In this document: one piece after another, positions 44,701 through 50,700 of the stretch
Layout: every line of letters starts with the position of its first letter
Position numbering within the stretch: position 1 is the stretch's first letter
Assembly: GCA_932294295.1 (NCBI GenBank)
Contig: OW028585.1
Coordinates: 15,470,771 to 15,534,770, forward strand
DNA: 64,000 nucleotides
Reading direction: 5' to 3'
DNA from: Alitta virens
Taxonomy: Eukaryota; Annelida; Polychaeta; Phyllodocida; Nereididae
Translations under genes and position numbers: made by a program
The notes under the pieces: generated by a model
Database searches by the model: none
What the model saw: the letters and a program-made list of their open reading frames with translations, nothing else
What the model was told of the DNA's origin: nothing

Positions 44701-47700
44701 GACACAAAATGGATGAAACAAATTTCAAAATAAATCTTAAACGGTAAAAGTACAACAATTAAGATATGTTATGCAAAATTTCACTTGCTGTCTTTAATAT
44801 GGGGTTTGAAAGAGTACCAAATTTTCATATTTTCCCCCTATTACAAAATTATATATCATTAATGGTCATGGAATCCTAAAAATCTGTCTCTAATCTATTT
44901 GAGACATATCTATTTTTTTGTCATAATTTTGTAAAAGACAGCAGAGATATGTCGATGTGACCATCAAAGGGCACAACTAGGCTATATAGGGTAATACCAT
45001 ATGAAATTGTGTTGGGTAAGTGCATTAGCAATGATTAGTGCCAGAGTTCTGCTTCAGAAACTCAATTTTTCAAAATATTTAGCATTTTTTTTAGATATTC
45101 CGTTAGTATAAAAACAGCATATTATTTAGATATTTTATTTACACAATTTCATTCGTGTTGGGTAAATCGTGTTTTTGATATGGGGGTATGAAAAAGTAAG
45201 AATTTTCCTTATTTTCCCCTCATTTTAATAATTATCTTGTACTTCATGAGACCCCCAAAAGGGACCACTACACCATTTTAAACATATTATAGCAAAGTCT
45301 TAAGCATGTAGGACATTGTAGGTGCAGTAGTGTCAGAGTTCTGCTCCGAAAACAAATATTTTTTTTCAAATTTTTCCAAATCTTGTAAAACATAGCCAAC
45401 ATATGTCAATGTGACTATTAAAGGCACCACTAGACCATATAGAGTATTATTCTACAACATTTTGTTTGGTTAAGTGCATTAGTGTTTGAGTTCTACTGCA
45501 GAAACGAAGGTGTTATGCTCGCCCGCCCACCCACTTGCCCACTGTCGGATGGACATAAATTTTTGTTCGCTGAGGGTTAAAAATGATTGAAATGCAATAT
45601 TGCTGTGTCATAGAAATCAAGTAATTTCAATCCAATCAGAGCCAAAACCTTTTTTATTTTCTGAAATAATGAAAAGTAACCCTTTAGCTAAGTTTGTAAC
45701 TTGCACTTGCACATTTTGCAGTAATTTAAATATTTGACTTTTTATGCAGATGTTGATTACTGCTGGCCCGATTATGTCAAGGTTTGTACTGTTCACATTT
45801 TTTGAATTTTCTTCTGGTGTTTGTTTCATAAAATAATGTATACCATAAATGATTGCTTCAATGTATATCTTACAGGTCAAAGGGCCTCAGGCTGCTCATA
45901 ATGAATGCAGAATATACATCTGGGAGGCGGAAGGATAAACTCAAGTGGACAGATGAGTTGATAGTCACATTACAAGTGTTGCTTAATGAAGGAGCAGATC
46001 CAACATGGATACCAGAAGGTCAAGATGAATCTGCTCTTTACATATTTTACCAGGGAGTTTTCCCTATCCTTGCCAATAGACAGCACCTTACAAGTGCATT
46101 AATGAAAATTCTTCCATTCTTCCTGACTGAGAAATGTCTCAACCACAAGGAACCTAAAGGTACTGTGCTTCATGCATTGCTCAACTGGGATGAGCTCAAC
46201 CGGGAAGAGACTTTTCTTCCTGAAGATTTACCAGCTGAAGTGTTTGAGCACTATAAGAAAATTGTTTATGGAGTTATCAAAGGAAATCCTACTCTGCTTG
46301 GTAGTACAGAAGCACTAGGAAGAACTGTTTTGTATATCTTTGTGGAAGGTATATTTAGACATCCAAATGAAGCACAAGGATTGTTTTCTCTCTTTCCTGA
46401 TCTCATTACACCAGAGAATGTGAATGCCAGAGACAAACACTCAGTGACACCATACTCCTGGATTCTGGTTGGGTTAGCCAGATGGGAAAATGACCCAGGC
46501 ATGAAGAGGATGTTCTCACAGATGGAAGAAATATTGCTCAGCAAAGGGGCAGATAAAGTTCTTGGGCAGGTTGCATTAGAAGTTCCAACGTAAGTATCTA
46601 ATTACTGGGTCAGGGTCGGTCTTAGGGTGTGCAAGGCCCAATGCGAGGCCTATGGATCCCACAGTTTTTACTTTCCTGAAAAAATCTGAAGACCTTTTAA
46701 TCTTTTTTTTTAGTCATCAACTGGGCCTATTTAGGCAAGAGGCCCAATGCAGCCACCTTGCTCGCATTGCCCTAGGACCGGCCCTGTACTGACTTTTATT
46801 GGACAGAGAGACAGCTAGACAGAGAGACACAGCATTATTTTATTTGATAATAAGTTTACATGTGTACACGTTTACAAAACAAAAGAATTGCTGGTTGTAT
46901 AATGGTGGCTGGAGACATGTGCAACGGCCAAAGGCCACAGACTTTTGTAATTTTTATAGTTTATTCCAGCATCAGACTAAATAAATGCAGATACCACATA
47001 CATGTTGGCCTACGGTGCATTTTAGGGGTAAAATTGTTTTTATATCTGTGTTCAGAGCAGGGTTGGCAAATTTAACCCACCCACCGGGTTTAACCCGGGG
47101 TTAGACCGACATGGGTTGGGCTATATAAACATTTTGCATTAAGTGGGGTTAAAGCTGAGTTAAAACCCATAATTTAATTAATAAATATTTTCATTGAATA
47201 TGGTTATCTATGCTATAATTTGTTTTGAGTGATATTACAAGATAAAACCTGTAGAAAAGAATATTAATATTTCAGGTACTGAATATTATTTTATTTGATA
47301 CATTCTAAAACATAATGTTTAATTTTGCAGACTGAGATGGATTGAGCAAGAATTTGGAGCTGAGAAATGGACACAGGAGAGACTTGATAAGTTGCTGAGT
47401 TTGACGAAGACTGTGAAAAACTGGGAATCACACTCATACAAGATGAAACTGAATTATACAGCCAAGAAGAATTTGAAGGAATTGAGCAATCCAAGATTCA
47501 TGGGCATTGTGATGGACATAGTGAGGATTATTGTGAAAAACAGATGCTCTGCACAACATGTATGGCATGCAATATACCCTGAAAAGGATTATGATTGGTT
47601 CAGTATTAAATTGATGGTTGTGGAAATGCTGATTGTGTGTGCAGAGGGTGGAGCACAGCCCACAGATAATCAGCTGGAAGCGATTCTCTCAAGGACCAAA

Positions 47701-50700
47701 AAACTAACAAGGAGTGAAGAGTGGACTGTGTCATACTTGAAGATTCTTGTTTCACTGAGCAGAAATAAGTATTTTACTCATGATAATATTTTAGATTCTA
47801 ACTTTGATCTGAATTTCCTGGGAGAATTTTATACAGTTTCTAAGGACATGATTCAGTCAGGAAGGGAGCTGGTGCATTTGAGGTACAACACATGGGAAAA
47901 ATGTTTGAAATCAAGAAAACTGATCAACTGCTTTCTTTTTATTACAAATGAACAAGAAATATTTAGTGAAGAATTAATAGAAAAATCGTTTAAAGAGATG
48001 TGCCTGCAATGGAAATACTCGGATGGAACATTCGATTACTATAACTGGATGAAAAGGAGTCCCCTTCATCTGGCTGTTATATTCCTTGACTCTCTCAAAT
48101 TTCTTCCTCCTAAGATAATCAAGAAATACATTGAAGAAACAGACGTGCATGGGTGCACTCCTTTGCATGTGGCAACCTTGCACCGCAATGAACAAGCAAT
48201 TCAATTCCTATTATGTTTTAGGAATAATGAAAATGCTGCTGATCGATTTGGATTTACCCCACAAGATCTTGGAAGCCGCACTAGAACATCTGATGATTAC
48301 GATGTGAGCGATTCATTACAAGAACCCCACCCTGACGTCAGACATAAAGAACTGTGTCGTGAAGTAATAGTAGCAAATGAAGGACTTCTTGAGAAAATGA
48401 AACCGATGCTAGTCTTATCAGAAAAAGAAGCGGAAGATTTAAGTGATGAACTTGTGAAACTTTTCGAGCGCTTGGTCGAAATGACGCAATTTAAGGAAAA
48501 TGCTAAAATTAAAATTTGTGGGAGCATGAGGGAGAAATTGAAGAGCGGCCGACTGGATGAAGGGGATTTACAAATAAAGCTCCCTGCGTATTTTGATAAT
48601 CAGGGTCCGTCAATTGTATATATTGCAGGAGTGGAGTGGGATAGACGTCAACTCCTTATGGAACTGCATTTGAGTCTGATAGAGGCCCTAGGCAGGATCA
48701 GCTGGGAGGGCATTGACCTCAGACCAGTTTGTGTCACAGGTCCTTGGAAGTTGATCAGAGAAGGAAATGGTTCTTGTAAAGGAATGGAAGTTTCTCTCGA
48801 TGCAGTCGCTGTCCTTTTTGAAGAGGAAGATAATGAAGATGCAGAGAGATTGCGGGGAGAGATGTTGGAGGGTGATCTTCTTCCTCTGCACAAAACCATG
48901 TGTTTCTCAACACTGCAAACATGGAATGATGACAGAATTAATCAATTTAATTTGACTTATTTTGCATTTGAGTGGGACATGATCGACTGCCTCCCTCCAT
49001 GTTGTCGGTTGGCCATTGTTATGTGTAAGGCCCTAGTTCAGGTGAGTTAACTTATTGTATTTAATTTATTAAATTGTTGAAAAAATCAAAGATGGCTGAC
49101 AAAATTCAAGATGGCTGCCGATCATTAATTTTTACACTTGTTATGACTTGTGATGTCACAGGCCTTGAAATTGTTATGGTTGTCATGGTTACCCTTAAAT
49201 TAATAACACAGAATAAATAGTGTTTTAACTAGGCAACATATATATCTTTTTTGTGTGTGTGACACTGTGTATTTATAATACTGGGATGCTGACCAGGGAC
49301 ATTTATTTATTTGCTATGCTTTAATTAATCTTATTGAATTATATGTAGTCATGTGATGTTAAATTTAATTGTATCAAAGAATTACATGTAGTCGTCACCT
49401 GATACCGGAAAATTCATTTAGCAAAAATATCATTGGTTTTGCTGGAACCCTAACCACAATTCTTTGAACATCACAGAAAGTATTTTGTTGTCTTGCACTT
49501 CTATTCAATAAGCAGAAAATAAGTTAAACTGCATTTTGATTTTATTTCAATAACTTATAATAATGGGCCTAATTTTATGATTACCGTGTACCATAGCAAT
49601 AATCACGACAGGCATTTTAGAACTATAACAGATATAAAGCCCTCAGAAAAAATTGAACAAAATAACAGAGGGATATTGAGAGAGTTCTGATTCGAGTTGA
49701 CAAAATAATTTTTGGGGGGAAATGGTGACGTCACTTAGTGTTCCATTTGAGCATGGCGCTGCGTATTTCAGCAAACAGTGTGTTACTCATTCTGGTTGTG
49801 GTTGCTTCTTCTGTTCTCTGTGCACAGATTAGAATGTAACACAAATAACAATTAGAAATAGCCAAATAATTAACTGCAAAAGACAATAGTGCAAGATGGC
49901 GCCTGTGGTCTGTGGATACTTTGTCAGTAATACTATCCACTACATGACCAAATGTGCCACGTGTGTTTTCCATGAGAAGGATAAACGCATGGAAAACGCT
50001 TGGTTTTAGCTAATTATAATGAGGCAAAAACCATGCATTTTCCATGCGTTTATCCAAAAGTCATAGGAAAAATGCACGTGGCACTATTGGCCATGTATGA
50101 TAACAGCAATTATATGCCAAGTTAAAAATAAGAAAGAGAGAAAACTTGCGTGGATACCTGGCTTTACAGATATATAGGAAAGCTTCAGAATGTAGTTCAA
50201 AGCGATGTCACCGATAAAGCGTGTGTTGGGCTGTATACTCCCAAGGGAGCTGAGTTTGAGGCCAGGGGAGCTGCTGTATCCCACTTAATGGGCTCTTTAA
50301 AATAGTGCACTATTTGCTCACTAAGACTTGTTAGAATCCAATCTTCAGGTTGCCAATAAAGGCCATGTGCCCCAGTATACATTTACATTAGTTTATCTTT
50401 TAAAATAGCATAATTGTTTTATGCTTTAATGGAATTATTATTCCATGCACATCGTATGAAACTGTTACTTGACTTGAAATGACTTGATAATTTGGAATGT
50501 CATATTTTAATATCCAATCATCAGCTAAATTACTTTTTTGATCATTAAAATTTAAAGTGTTAATAGCTTTTGTAATCCACAATGCACACATACCCACATA
50601 GTTCTGTTAGGTTTTTTCAATAAAGTTGATTTAATTAGGTCCAGTATTATTTCTACGGCTTAAATTAACTTTCTATCTATTAGGGTATTGTGCTCTGTGA

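Noticed and set aside
40102..45576. One 5.5-kb piggyBac-like transposon carrying exon D3
   Set aside because: A third terminus at 43679, a nested TTAA element and lack of any transposase make two or more separate insertions more likely; kept only as a finding to test.
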